A stretch of DNA of 64,000 nucleotides from Ctena decussata (GCA_963989385.1 OZ022510.1:33175448-33239447); one strand, 5' to 3'. Counted from the first letter of the stretch, positions 44,523-56,470 are shown. Numbers and translations are program-made. The notes: generated from the sequence alone by a model not told the origin.

Positions 44523-45400
44523 TTTTTTTCGACAGAAACTGAGCTTACACCCCTTAAAGCTGGCTTGAAACTCTGGGTTTTCTTAATTTTTGCACCCACC
44601 CCCATTTTTGAAAAGTTCCAGAAATTCGCACCCCACTCCCTCTCTGACAAAAGTCTGAGTGCGGGCTTGTTCTAAAAGATACGGGCAAACTCCATGCAGA
44701 CCCCAGGGATAAACTGATATTCTTAATTGTCAGTATGAATCTTCCTAGACGAAAGAAGATAAGAACAGCATTCCAACACCAACTGGTAGCGCATCTCATT
44801 GTAGTGAGAAAAAGATAAGATAAAATGAGAAGAAAAAAAAGGTAAGGTAAGGTAAGGTAAGGTAAGTTAGCAATAAATAGGTATTCGAGATCATAAAAAC
44901 ATAGCCTTCTGCCAGACTCCCAGCATTTTCTTTGTGAAACCAACAATCCCTTCAGGTTCAGAGCCTTCAATAGATATTTTTTCTGATTTTTGTTTAGTCT
45001 TTCTGTGACCTTGAAAATATAGCCACGATCATCAAATGCCAAACTGCTGTTGAAATATCTCTTCAGGTGTCGTCTAAGCCAAATGAGATGCCTACAAATG
45101 ATACCTTGACAGACAACAGTAATCTGGCAAAAGACTTAAAAACAACCAACATTTTTTTTCGATGTTATGTCCATTAACTTTGAATGTAGTACATCGAGTA
45201 ATAATTCTAGTTTACCGTCAGTATGGCCTGGCGGTAACACAAGTATCTTCTGCACAAATGCAGACTCGCTGCTGAATGAGAGAGACAAACTGCTATTCTT
45301 AATTGCACGGTATTAGCTAGTATGACATTGTTATAATTACTGAGATTTTGCCGAAAGGGGCAATCTTAATCTAGAGACTATGGAATTCGATATAATTGGT
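44523..45400. other. No gene called; orphan minus-strand frame
   Basis: A minus frame over about 44870-45130 contains SSLAFDDRGYIFKVTERLNK and WESGRRLCFYDLEYLFIANL, which has protein-like composition. It then runs into a GGTAA pentanucleotide array (44839-44867) that reads PYLTLPYLTL. No splice site or family is recognised, so it could be an exon relic or chance. Confidence 0.3.
44839..44867 (+). repeat. GGTAA pentanucleotide microsatellite
   Basis: About five and a half GGTAA units. Confidence 0.9.
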
Positions 45401-45536
45401 TACAATAAGTACAACACTAACATAAGCGAAGATAAACAAAAATCCTAAGAGATCGTTCAAGAGCAGAGAACACATTCAAAAGAAAAGGAGCATGGGTCAT
45501 ACTTCGAAGTTTCGGCTATCCAAAGTAAAAAGATAG

Positions 45537-48050
45537 GCAATGATCAGGAATTAATACAATCAAATCCCACATTCCGCTCTCAAAACCAATAGGGAAAGAA
45601 GCACATACACACAGAAATTGACACAAGTTTACGAAAGACACTCACAGTAAACCGAATGAGCAGCTCTTTCCGAAACAGATTGTCATTTAGCTACCCCAAT
45701 AACAGTATCAACATCTATTTGTACTTATTTTTTATTTTAATTACAAAACAAAACAAAACAGAAGGCAGATTGGACAGCATACAGGTGACCAAACCGCCAG
45801 AGACCATAGACAAGCGGACACAGCACAATATAACATAAAGGAACCGCAACAGAAGTACCACCTTGGACCGGTCAGCAAAAGATTACTGACGATGGAGGGG
45901 GGGGGCTTAAACTAGTTTTACTGGGCCCAAACCTCGCCCTCTGCTTCTGCAGTGAATTGAAACATTAAGTTAAAAATGAAAACTGATTGCAAACAATCCA
46001 AGCCTCATAAGTGTCCCTGATAATATCTGGCGACAAAAGCCAGAGAATAGCATACTGTAATTTCATAATTTTAACAACGCAAGCGATTCAAAGACTGATG
46101 AGTATCAAAAAGGAGTCGAAAAGAATAAAAAGCGATGATCTATAATAAAAGTCTAAACCAATCAAAAATGTCATAGGGATAATGATCTACGTCCAAAAAA
46201 AAACAAAACATACGACAATATTGCCATAGAGCTCAAGCTGATAGAGTATCAACATATTGAGGAGGTAGACATAACAATGACTCAATTTTGCCCGAAAAAA
46301 ACAGTGGCGAGTAATTGCAGTATATCAGAGTCCAAACTCCGCTATAGAAAATATTATGGAATGAGAATAAGCGATGAGGTGGCATAAAGGCAAATCTCAG
46401 ACTAATTGTGGGATATTTTAACTTGAAAGAAATTGAATAGGGAAACAAAGACATCTATTGCCAATGAAGACCACATCTCAACTCAGTTTTTTGGAACTAG
46501 TCATTTTTTGGAACTAGCCAGAGATAATTGTCTCTACCAACATGTTAAAGAGGCAACAACAATGAGAGACAGTCAAAGAAATTTGCTTTTAGACCTAAGT
46601 TTTACCAACGATGAGAATATGATTGAAAATATTGAATAAACTTTGGTCTATTTACCCATATAGAAATATATCAAAACCCGGTGGAGAAACTAAATTGCTT
46701 CAAAGGGGATTAGAAGGGATTTAAACAGTGTTAAACGGGATGAGAAAATGCAGGCATCTACTGGTCTACAGGAATAATCGAAGAGCGTTACTAATATAAT
46801 CAGTGATAAGAAAAAAACATACTAGTGCGCAAAGCCTTCAATACAAACATGATACCTCGTGGATGAACAGGAATAGGCTAAAAGCATCCCAAAAAAGGAG
46901 AATATAATGGAAAAGACATCAATATTGCAGGTCTTTTCAAAATAAAAATCTATGTGGAGGCAAAAACACAGGCAAACAGGGAAATATAAACAGCCAAAGT
47001 TGGACATGAAAAGCATCAACCAGAGACGCTGTTGGCAAGTTAGTAAACGAAACCGATGAAGTGGTATCTGGCGGTTTGAGAAAAGCACAAACGATTAATA
47101 ACTTCTTTACAAGTGCATTTACTAGGGAAAACACAAATGAAATAGAGATCTACCCAGTTTATAGAGGTATACGAAAAAATGGACGGTGAAATTTGACAAT
47201 AGGAACACCCAGTTTATAGAGGTATACGAAAAAATGGACAGTGAAATTTGACAACAGGATCAATGCAGATATCATTCACTTGGATTTCCGGAAAGCATTT
47301 GGTATCATGCCTCACCAGAGATGAATTAAAAAGTTGAAAGGTTATGAAATCCAAGGGTATTATTATTAGATGGGCCGCGACCGCAAGCAGAAATTTCAAA
47401 TATACGGAATATCATCCGGTTGGAGAGACGTAATAGGTGGTATACCAAAGAGGAGCGTTTTGGGACTAACCTTATTTTTATTGTATGCTTACAATCTCCC
47501 AGACGTAGTACACAGTTTAGTGAAGCGCAGTGGCGCAGATTGTTGCGCGCCCGGATTCATGATCGAAATGTCCCGAGTTCGATCCCCACCAGGGCCCTTG
47601 TGTTGTGACATTGGGCAAGTCACATACCCACAGCTAAGCTTGTATATATGTAGGTAGTCTTAATAAGTCGCAATAAAAGCTCTTTAGAGCTAAGGTTTGT
47701 TATTAAGAAATAAGCGACTGTAAATAAATATTATCAAATTATCATTATTATTATTTAGTTAAGTTAATTGCAGATTCTGCTAAGATATTTGCTGTAGTCA
47801 ACACTATGAATGAAGCCAATGAAGTTCAAGAAGACTTGCATAAAATGGGTGGCTGTTCGGATAAACGGCAACTAAGTTTTAACTGCTTGAAGTGCAACCC
47901 GGCATATGCACTATGGCAATGATAAACTGTTGCCACTGATCACATGAACTGTAATGGATTTCCCACTAAGATAAAAAAACTGAGGAAAAATATTTGGGAG
48001 TTAAAATTGATAATAAACTAATATTAATTTTAGTTTTATTCAACCTAATT
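45537..48050 (+). mobile_element. Heavily decayed CR1-like LINE, interrupted by a SINE
   Basis: An endonuclease C-terminal relic lies at 46400-46640: a degenerate GDFN-type motif (GYFNLKEIE), then SHFLELARDNCLYQHVKEAT and LLLDLSFTN. Polymerase relics follow at 47265-47510: DIIHLDFRKAFGIMPHQ, SGWRDVIGGIPKRSVLGLTL and LPDVVHSL. After the SINE they continue at 47755-47920: LIADSAKIFAVVNTMNEANE in place of the FADD region. A 55-bp tandem duplication is visible (47152 and 47207). Stops and shifts throughout show an old, dead copy. The segment before 46400 is assigned here only because the dispersed repeat at 45537-45660 precedes it. Confidence 0.65.
47526..47753 (+). mobile_element. tRNA-derived SINE inserted in the LINE relic
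   Basis: Near-identical 10-bp target duplications TTTAGTGAAG (47516-47525) and TTTAGTTAAG (47754-47763) flank it. The head has AGTGGCGCAGATTGTTGCGC (A-box region) and GAGTTCGATCC (B box, 47576-47586), with an anticodon-loop-like CATGATC. The body contains TGTTGTGACATTGGGCAAGT then CACATACCCA, similar to a motif found near the 3' end of other SINEs such as MIR. The tail is ATTATTATTATT. The LINE polymerase frame is disrupted exactly here. Confidence 0.8.
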
Positions 48051-48109
48051 ACATGTATCTCTGTGAGGATGGTTACGCTAGTTCATCCAATTGTATTTTA
48101 ACAATGAAA

Positions 48110-48780
48110 ATTACTAGAAAGAATTATTATAAGAGATCCAGTTGTCGATCATATGACCATTAATGAGTTGTTTTCAACAGCACAACATGGGTTTGTTGCC
48201 GGAAGATCTTGTGTTACACAGCTGCTTGAGTTCATGGAAGAGCTAACAGAACCATTGGATAACGTGAAATGTATTGATATCATCTACTTAGACTTCTGTA
48301 AAGCTTTCGATAAAGTTCCCCATGGTAGGCCTCTGAAGAAATTGTACTATTATGGAATAACTGGGAAAATATTTCACTGGGTTAAGTATTTGTCTGATAG
48401 AAAACAGAGAGTTACAATCAATGACTGAAAGTCAGTGTGGAGAATCATAAGTGGAATACCACAGGGGAGTGTCTTTGGACCACCAATTTTGTTTTTAATT
48501 TTTATCAATGACCTCCCAGACGCATTCAAAGTATAAAGACTTTGGCTGATGATGGGAAACTCTTTAGTAGGATTATAATAGAAAACAAGAGAACTGTTTT
48601 ACAAGAAAACATAACAGCATCAGGAAACTGGGCTGAAACTTGGTAAATGTATTTCAGTAAATCAAAGTAAATGGAGGTGTAGGACCTGTTGAAATCGAAA
48701 AAAGTGGAATTTTAAAAAGATTTGGGAGCAGTAATAGGTGGAGACTTAGAATTCAGAGAACGTGTAACATTAACTCGGCC
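48110..48780 (+). mobile_element. Second decayed CR1-like LINE fragment
   Basis: An open frame at 48153-48428 encodes polymerase fingers and the first palm motif: FSTAQHGFVAGRSCVTQLLE, DIIYLDFCKAFDKVPHGRPL and KYLSDRKQRVTIN. After a stop, ISGIPQGSVFGPPILF and FINDLPDAF follow in the next frame. The catalytic FADD region is corrupted (WLMMGN). It is a different copy from the preceding LINE because the same domains are repeated. It ends before AACTCGGCCCGGGTCAACTC. Confidence 0.8.
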
Positions 48781-48802
48781 CGGGTCAACTCGGCCTGCCA
48801 CA

Positions 48803-48833
48803 ATGTATGTATGTATGTATGTATGTATGTATG

Positions 48834-48862
<29 letters not shown>
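48803..48862 (+). repeat. ATGT tetranucleotide microsatellite
   Basis: About fifteen uninterrupted ATGT units. Confidence 0.95.
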
Positions 48863-48864
<2 letters not shown>

Positions 48865-49049
48865 TGTTCTTTAACACCCGTTCATAGTTTTCAGTGATAA
48901 TTTTCTACACTCGTAGACAATGAACATGCGAACTAAAATGGCACCTGTTGTTTTGCAAAACTTCGAACGTAAAAGCGTCCTCTTTCTTTAAATTTTTCTG
49001 CCGTCTATCATATTTAAGCTAGGAAGTGTCATCTAAATCTACTCGCCGA

Positions 49050-49270
49050 AAATATTGGGGTGGCGGTCGCTCCCATGGGCCCCAATTCCGACGCCCATGG
49101 TGAGCGCTTGCCACTTTGAATAAAACTCTTTTCTTAGCATGCTGTATCCAACACTTACATCTTTTTCCGTTCTGGCATGCCTTTTCACGAGAAAAACTTT
49201 ATTTATCTCGATATTTGACAGAAATGAGACTGTCCTATGAGGATTGTGAACACAGGTGGTGGTATCATAC
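49050..49270 (-). repeat. Dispersed repeat, inverted relative to 56790-56940
   Basis: On the minus strand: TTTCTGTCAAATATCGAGAT, AAATAAAGTTTTTCTCGTGA, AAAGATGTAAGTGTTGG, AGCATGCTAAGAAAAG and CAAGCGCTCAC. The same words in the same order occur on plus at 56815-56945. Both copies share AGATGTAAGTG, which resembles a splice donor, so the repeat may derive from an exon edge. Confidence 0.65.
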
Positions 49271-50144
49271 CTGTGATCCTCAGGGTGGAAAATGAAAAAA
49301 GAATGGAAAAAAAACAACACTTTTTTTTTCACAGTACCATTACGTATATTTACGTATATACGTAATGGTCTACCAGTAACCAGTATACAACAGTTGCATG
49401 CGTTGCAATTAATATTAATACTAGATTATTAATACATCAACCTAAATAATAATATTAGATTATTAAAACATCAACCTTTGTAACTTCTTAGCTGTTGAGG
49501 GTTAGTGTAAATATGGTGTTGGGTAACCCATTATGGCTGGGACTTTGTTGGTCGAGATAGTGCATGTGGATCACAGTTGTCAAGGAGGGCTATAGAGTGA
49601 GGGCCTACAGGATGCTGCGATCATCATTGGATCTTCTCTTCTCCGTTTAATCCTGCGGTGCTGGACTCATCTCTTGTGGTGCGGATTTGTGCTTCTGCCT
49701 ATGCTACTAATTACAGTATAACATTTAATACTGCACATATTCAATTATTCTGGTGGATGGAGCGACTATACTTATGAAGGCTAAATCTTTGTGATGAAAA
49801 TGCCGCGTGAACGCTGCCCGGTGTATTTCAACTGCCCTTCGGTTACTAAAGACATTCAGTGGTAGATACAGACTGGTGCATGCTGCCTCGTACTGTAAAA
49901 GTTTTTAGTCAGCTCTTTACTCCAGAAAAATACGTATAACTACGGTGACCCTAACAAAGGTGGAACTCCTTAGTACAAGTTACAATGGTATTGTGAAAAA
50001 AAAAACAGTTTGAGGGTCACAGGTGTGATCAGAATCAGAATCAGAATTGTTTACTGGTGATACGTCCAAGGACAATCATACCACCACCTATGATTGTCTC
50101 CAGGTACGGCCGAAAGTTTTCATTGGTATTGAAAACTTACTGCC

Positions 50145-50245
50145 GTGCCAGGCGGTCCATTGAAATACCGCAAACCACCGCAAACTTCCGCAAACCACCA
50201 CAAACCAACCCCAAATCAATACAAACCACCCCAAAAACTATTTAA
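50145..50245 (+). repeat. Left arm of an inverted repeat around the LINE
   Basis: GAAATACCGCAAACCACCGC, AAACTTCCGCAAACCACCAC and AAACCAACCCCAAATC are matched in inverse orientation at 52262-52375. It is A/C-rich with an inner AAACCACC periodicity. Confidence 0.65.
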
Positions 50246-50477
50246 TTGTACATTTTATCATTTGTTGTACTATTAACGACAACCTTTCCATATTTAGAAC
50301 TTTAGAATCTTTAATTTTACCTACATATTTTCTTTCTTTCTTCTTTCCCGTTTGCCGGCCACCTTCATAACTTTGAAGTTTTTGCCAGTTTCGAGGGTGA
50401 GCAAGAAAAAGATGGTGGAATGATAGATGAAATATGTACAGTGATAGTTAAAACTTTAAAAGAAATTTAAAAGACAG

Positions 50478-51716
50478 TTAGAGAGAAAAGTGTTTGGCCG
50501 CTTCAGCCCTGAAAGCATCAAGCGACCTAGCCTGGACCAATTTAGGTGGCAGGTTGTTCCAGTCCTTAATTGTGCGGGGGAAGAAGGACCATTTCCGGTA
50601 ATCCGAGCTACATGAGGGAGCTTGGAAGGATTTTGGGTGCATTTTTCTAGAGCATCTAATGGGAGGGAGGAGCCTTCTGCTGTCGACAGCCACCAACTCT
50701 CTGTCAATCTTGTAAAGCATAGTCAGTCTGGCTATCTGTCTTCTCTTTTCAAGATTTTCCCACTTCAGATCATCCAGCATCTCCCCAACACTTGATCTGT
50801 TTCTATATCTATTTGTGACGTACCTGGCAGCACGCCTCTGCACCATCTCAATCCTATGAATATCCTTTTTATGATGTGGGTCCCAGACTGTGCTTGAGTA
50901 CTCTAGGATAGGCCGAACAAAGGAGTGGTAAGCCTGACTCTTGACTCTTGTGGAACCAATATTCAGGTTTCTTCTGAGAAATGCAAGAGTTCCATTCGCT
51001 TTGTTGGTGATGTTCTGAATATGCTCTGACCAATCAAGATCTTTGTTGATTGTACAACCCAAGTACTTTGCTGACTGCACATGCTCCAGGATTTGACCAT
51101 GAAGTGCATACTCATAGAGGACTGGGGTCTTCTTTCGTGTGATGGAGAGAACCTGGCACTTCTTCGGATGGAATTCCATCAGCCATCTTACTTCCCAGTC
51201 TGCCAGTCTGTCAAGATCCCTCTGTAAGAGTTTACAATCCCTCTTCGTAGCAATAACCAAATATGCGATAGTATCGTCTGCGAAAAGCCGAACAGTGGAA
51301 GTTAGTCCTTCTGCAATGTCATTTATGTAGAAAAGAAAGAGACTGGGTCCCAGGACTGATCCTTGGGGTACTCCTGATTCTACACTAGCACTATCTGAGG
51401 TGCAACCATCAACTACAACTCTCTGTGAGCGATTTGATAGGAATGATTCTATCCACTTGTTGGTTTTCCCTCTTATTCCATAATGGTGGAGCTTGTGTAG
51501 GAGTAGACTGTGGCTCACCTTGTCAAAAGCTTTTGAAAAGTCCATGATAAGGACATCAGTCTGCTTCCCTTCCTCCATGTTGGTTGAGACATCTTCTATA
51601 AACTCAAGCAGCTGTGTTTCGCAGGAGCGCTTCTTTCTGAACCCATACTGTAGGGGATAGAGAATACTGTGCTCTTCTGCGTGCTTCATGATATTACTAG
51701 TCACGATGTGCTCCAT
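50478..51716 (-). CDS. LINE reverse transcriptase (palm to C-terminus), 412 codons
   Basis: Non-LTR retrotransposon polymerase from the fingers to the C-terminus. PLQYGFRKKRSCETQLLEF lies at 21-39. DVLIMDFSKAFDKV has the first catalytic Asp (D59 or its neighbour). ESGVPQGSVLGPSLFLFYIN spans about 113-132, and LFADDTIAYLV has the catalytic Asp pair at 147-148. Then come the thumb HPKKCQVLSI, KYLGCTINKDLDW, and the C-terminal ILEYSSTVWDPHHKKDIHRI, QRRAARYV and WNNLPPKLVQARSLDAFRAE. It copies RNA into DNA at a nicked target. The frame is intact and the catalytic residues are present, but the part before it is frameshifted and the endonuclease is absent, so it cannot move by itself. Confidence 0.9.
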   Translation of the reverse strand: MEHIVTSNIMKHAEEHSILYPLQYGFRKKRSCETQLLEFIEDVSTNMEEGKQTDVLIMDFSKAFDKVSHSLLLHKLHHYGIRGKTNKWIESFLSNRSQRVVVDGCTSDSASVESGVPQGSVLGPSLFLFYINDIAEGLTSTVRLFADDTIAYLVIATKRDCKLLQRDLDRLADWEVRWLMEFHPKKCQVLSITRKKTPVLYEYALHGQILEHVQSAKYLGCTINKDLDWSEHIQNITNKANGTLAFLRRNLNIGSTRVKSQAYHSFVRPILEYSSTVWDPHHKKDIHRIEMVQRRAARYVTNRYRNRSSVGEMLDDLKWENLEKRRQIARLTMLYKIDRELVAVDSRRLLPPIRCSRKMHPKSFQAPSCSSDYRKWSFFPRTIKDWNNLPPKLVQARSLDAFRAEAAKHFSL

Positions 51717-52078
51717 GAGCTTACAGCATATGCACGTCAGTGAGATGGGCGATAGTTTTCTGCCTTGTACTTTTGTCCTTTCTTGTAGACTGGTGTAACT
51801 AGGGCTTCACGCCACATATCAGGCACTGTTCCAGATCTATAGGAATTCCTAAATATGCAAGTGAGGACTGGGGCAAGTTCCTTGGCTAATTCCTTGAGTA
51901 CACGTGGCTTGATATTGTCTGGCCCAGAACCTTTGTATGGATTTAGCTCTCTGAGTAGCTTCTCTAACATGCCCCACGCAGGCAAAGTGTGAATTACCTG
52001 CAATTATGATTATATCATTTTTTTTAGGATTATAATTAAAAAATAACTCTATTTTCTCTAGTAGATCACAAATAATAT

Positions 52079-52131
52079 GATAATAATAATAATAATAATA
52101 AGAAGAAGAAGAAGAAGAAGAAGAAGAACAA
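52079..52131 (+). repeat. AAT then AAG trinucleotide microsatellites
   Basis: Seven to eight ATA units are followed directly by about nine AGA units. Confidence 0.9.
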
Positions 52132-52261
52132 AGTAAAAAATAGTTATAATAATAACAGTAATGCCTAAGTGTTGGCAGAAGTCGCCTTTAAGGTGCTATA
52201 CGGTTATTCAGCTGATAAATATTATATCAAAAGTAAAATAGAAATATCTAAAAAGTGGTTA

Positions 52262-52385
52262 AAAATGTTTTTTTTTAAACTGGTTTGTGATGGTGTGTGG
52301 AGATTTGGGGTTGCTTTGTGGTGGTTTGCGGTAGTTTGTGGTGGTTTGCGGTATTTCGATGCTCCCGTGCCAGGAGACGATCATC
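52262..52385 (-). repeat. Right arm of the inverted repeat
   Basis: The reverse complement reads GAGCATCGAAATACCGCAAA, CCACCACAAACTACCGCAAA and CCACCACAAAGCAACCCCAA, about 85 percent like 50145-50245 by eye. The two arms are 2.0 kb apart and enclose the LINE. Confidence 0.65.
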
Positions 52386-52931
52386 ATAAGGGCAGCGTGA
52401 ACTAATTGTTTCTCCCATAGACTTCTATAGTGACCCCTACTGCCTGTGACAGTGTGCCTCCCTTTATACACTGTCACTTCACTATCCAGATTTGCTCTAA
52501 TTTCAAGCTAAAATGTTGATCAAGAAGATGAAATAAGAGAAACACCACCTTACCCAGCACTTTCTACCTCTACAGGATGTTGATAGCCAGCAACTACCTA
52601 TCCCGCAGAAAAGCGCAGAAGATTTGCTAAAAATCGCCTGTCATTAATTTTGGCTCCACAGACCAAATCAAAAATACTTATTTCTTTACAATATCCATAA
52701 TATCAAACAAAACTGATTTCTACATGTCACTAAAACATCACTTTCAACCTCATGAGCATTATTAACCAATCAAAGAGCACCATGTGACAATAATAGTCGA
52801 GCTTCCCTGCACCTTTTTGAATTACGCGGTTTCCTATAGGAATTGGTTCCCGGTGCCCATAAGACAGTACCTGGAGACCCACGGTCTCGGGATACGGTTC
52901 CGTACCTCGAGTCGCAAGGTCTCCGAATGGA
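52386..52931. other. No supported gene
   Basis: Unique-looking sequence. A possible 8-bp target site CGAATGGA (52924-52931) borders the foldback element that follows. Confidence 0.4.
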
Positions 52932-55028
52932 CATGGACGGGGTACCTAAATACCGGAAAGACCCGGAAATACGCAAAAAGACCCGGAAAGACGCAAAAAG
53001 GCGCAAAAAGACCCGGAAAGACGCAAAAAGACCCTGATAGACGGCAAAAAGACCCGGAAAGACGGCAAAAAGACCAGGAAAGATAGCAAAAAGACCCCCT
53101 GAACTATTTTGCATTACGTTTATGTTCTGTGTTATTATATTTTTAATCAAATCCTTAAAACAGACCAAATAATTTGGCTAAAACATAAATAGCTTATAAT
53201 AAAAGTTTTCAGTTTCATGATTACAGATTATATGCTGACTTTTTTCGGTTTGTTTTCAACTAACCATTAATATTATTGTCACATGTTTAAGGGTTATAAA
53301 AAAGACTTTGCGAGAGTAAAAAATGCAGAGAGCCAGCAAAAAGGCCCTTGAAAACAACAAATAGAGCAAACAAATTATGATGCAAATGAGGAACAACAGA
53401 ATTATGGATGAGATAGTAAATATTAAATATTACATATCTTGTTCTTCTTCTACATCGACTTTCTTTTTTCCGATTTATTTACTACAGAAAGACGCATAGC
53501 GCCGGCAAAAATCTTAATGAAAACAGCAAAAAGGCGCAACAGGACACCAAAATACAGGCCTGTGTGGGCAGCAAAAATACCATCCAAACTATATTATATT
53601 TCGAAAAAAAAATGTAAGGACTAGTATAAAAACCTCATATCAAAGTATCGTTTTTTATTCTGATTTACTATTGAAATAAAAAGAAAGAAAACGGTCCAAA
53701 GAGGACAGCAAAAAAACTCAGAAAGCCATCGGATGGCAAAAAGACAAATAATACAGGAAAAAGACCACCAAAAATATCTTAGAATCTAGAAAAAAAAACA
53801 ATATAGAACAGTTTAAATCTTCTCCACTATCATATCTAGTGTTAGACACTACACAGAAAAAAGTGCACAGAGCAACGACAAAAATGGAGACAGTAAAAAG
53901 ACGTAGAGAGATGGCAAAAAGACCTTTAAAGTCAGCAAAAAGACCAACAAAAATAGTTCAAAATTCAGAGAAAATATTAGTTTAAAAATCTTTTCAAATT
54001 TCATTTCTACTTGTATTAGATACTACCAAAAAAGGTGCAGAGCGACCACAAAAAAGTCTAATGGAGGTAGCAGATAGATGCAGAGAGACGGCAAAAAATC
54101 GCAGGGAGACGTTAAAAAATGGCAAAAAGACTCAAATGGCAGCAAAAAGACCAACCAGAGTATTTTGAAATTCAGAAAAAAAACATTATGAAATAGTTTT
54201 AAAATCTGCAGAGCGGCCACAAAATGTCAATGGAGGTAGCAAAAATTCGCAGCGAGAAGGCAAAAAGACGCAGAGAGACGACAAAATAAGGTTGCAAAAA
54301 GACCTATAATGGCAGCAAAAAGACCAGCTAAAATGCGTAAATGTTCAGAGAAAAGTATTTGCCGCTCCGAGCGACAGCATGTATTAAAATATGCATGCCC
54401 AATGCGCATACACAGATTAGTACATGACTCTCACTGGTCTGGTTCTGCGCATGACTGTTTTCTGACGACTTCTCGCATGATGTATGAAAAAATGGTTTCA
54501 TTTCTTCTTATTTTTTTTATCTTTTTTTCCGTCATCTTTTTTTTCTAGCTTGAATTTAATTTCGCTTTATATCATTTTAGTTTAGTTATGTCATCTGTCT
54601 TGTCTCAAGAGTGTTTTCTTAAAGTAAGGCAATGTTAGGCATTTTACCGCTTTAGGAAGTAATAATTTAATTAAAGACAACATCTTGCAGTATTGAAAAA
54701 ACATCTCACCTTTGAGTAATCGATCACGCCAAACGTAATCGATTTATCACACCTACTTTAATCGATACCGCGTGTTGATAATTCAATTAAAGCTCTTTTG
54801 GTTTGTATAATGAAACAATTTGCTAAATACTAAACTTTGCAGACCATGATCAGGCTGTTTTTTATATTTAGCTAGTCCCAAAAACTGAGTTAGTTTGACC
54901 TTGTTGTGTTAAGAACAAATGAAACGTTGATCATATTTTTTTAGTATCACATCAGGGAGCTGCTTGTAATATGTTTTAAATGTTTGAATGCGGCAATTCG
55001 AAGATTCAAGGACGTTATCTTAAATATC

Positions 55029-55575
55029 TTAAAGGTAGGTTCCTGTACTAGCGATAACAATTATGTCCACAAAATAATTTCGTCTTTTTCTGAGCAGTAT
55101 TGAATTCTCTTATTTTTCTGAATTTGTTGCTACTGAGAAACTCGTCAGATGTTGAAGAAAATAGTCGTTTTCCCTTTTGGTTTATTTTCTTTCGTTGGAA
55201 TTCCAGTTCTAAAAATAACTATGTTTATTATGTCTATAAGTGCGCAGTTTCTGATGCTATTCTCCAAAGGTCAATTTTCCCTTGTCGTGAGCTCTCCTAG
55301 AGGTCCTGGCATGGCGGAAGGGTTAAAATTATCCCAAAATGCAATGCAGCATGACCTCAGCTGCGTTATCTATTTTTGGCCCAAACTAAAAATAGCGCTA
55401 ACTGGTGTGCGAAGCAGAGTTAGGAAAGCCCTTGCAAAACAACTTTTCTAATATTTTTTTGATTTACACTTTTTAGTGAAACTTATTCATTCCCTTTAAT
55501 AAGTGCTTTCCAACAACTTGGATGAAAGATCATCAAAATTATGATGCATTCCAAAGTACAGGAACCTACCTTTAA
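55029..55575. mobile_element. TTAA-target MITE, copy 2
   Basis: Same as 39439-39984: TTAA, AGGTAGGTTCCTGTACT, an inverted end and TTAA. It is inserted in the middle of the foldback-like element, so it is the younger of the two. Confidence 0.85.
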
Positions 55576-55816
55576 ATTAATTTACACTTGGCAGAAAAAA
55601 ATGAGCCTTATATTCGAATATTCGCAATCCTATTTACCCATTAAGATCAAGCTATTTATGAAGGCAAGCCTATGGAAACATTGCAGACCCTGATTAGGCG
55701 CCGCATAGCGCATTTAGGTCTACAATCTGCGCCTTGACTGAACAGTTTTATAATTTGGAAATGAACCTGTCCGTTCTGTTTGGGTGGAATAGTCTACTAA
55801 CCTCTCATGGTCTTTG

Positions 55817-55817
<1 letters not shown>

Positions 55818-55857
<40 letters not shown>
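55818..55857 (+). repeat. TC microsatellite
   Basis: About twenty uninterrupted TC units. Confidence 0.95.
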
Positions 55858-55860
<3 letters not shown>

Positions 55861-56469
55861 AGAAAGAAAAAGAAAAGAAAAATATAGTTTCCTTGCAAGA
55901 AGTCCTAGTCACACCTCCACGCAGTACCAACTGGACACTGCATATTCAGAATTCAGTGCGATTTTTCATGTAGGCCGACGTGACAGGGCAAAGAAGAATA
56001 TGCTATCTTTTACGCGTTGAAAAACAGAACCTTTACATGTGTATCTTTTAAAGTCTTTTTTAGTCTTTTTGCTTCATTTTTCGGTCTTTTTGATAAGTAA
56101 ATTTGAATAATCTTCATTTGTAACTAATAAAGCGAAGCAAATGATTAATACACATTACTGTTTCTATATCTTAACAGAATTTGGTTGGTCATTTTGTTGC
56201 TTTTAAGCGTCTTTTTGCCGTCCGGCTATGTGCCTTTTTGCTGTTTTCAATGGACTTTTTGCCGTGTCTCTAGTCTTTTTTGCAAGTGTTTCTCTACTGG
56301 ATCTTAGTGTCATTTTACTTCGTTGTTGAAAATACATGTAATATAAAAATGATATTGGAAAAAATGTTAACTATTTCATAACACTGTTTGCATATTTAAA
56401 CAAAATTTAGCTGATCTTTTTGCTGCATTGAGTGGTCTTTTTGTCAACCCTTTGTGTCTTTTTGCTCTC

Positions 56470-56470
<1 letters not shown>

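Larger units (their letters stand above)
50026..52010 (-). mobile_element. CR1/Jockey-type LINE, 5'-truncated
   Basis: It reads leftward. The first part of the polymerase (51740-52003: LLRELNPYKGSGPDNIKPRV, then VTPVYKKGQKYKAENYRPS) and the main frame (50478-51716) are joined by a one-base shift near 51730. There is no endonuclease. The 3' region runs to an ATTCTG repeat tail (GATCAGAATCAGAATCAGAA on plus at about 50028-50047), the kind of short repeat that ends CR1/L2-type elements. This is the best preserved LINE in the window. Confidence 0.8.

Noticed and set aside
44554..45042. 162-codon minus frame
   Set aside because: Its centre is the GGTAA microsatellite and its end is translated repeat. 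Only about 60 codons look protein-like, and no family is recognised.
52770..53168. 132-codon minus frame rich in GLFA(I/V)FPGLFA repeats
   Set aside because: It is the translation of the GCAAAAAGAC arm repeat. Low complexity, with no start or splice context.
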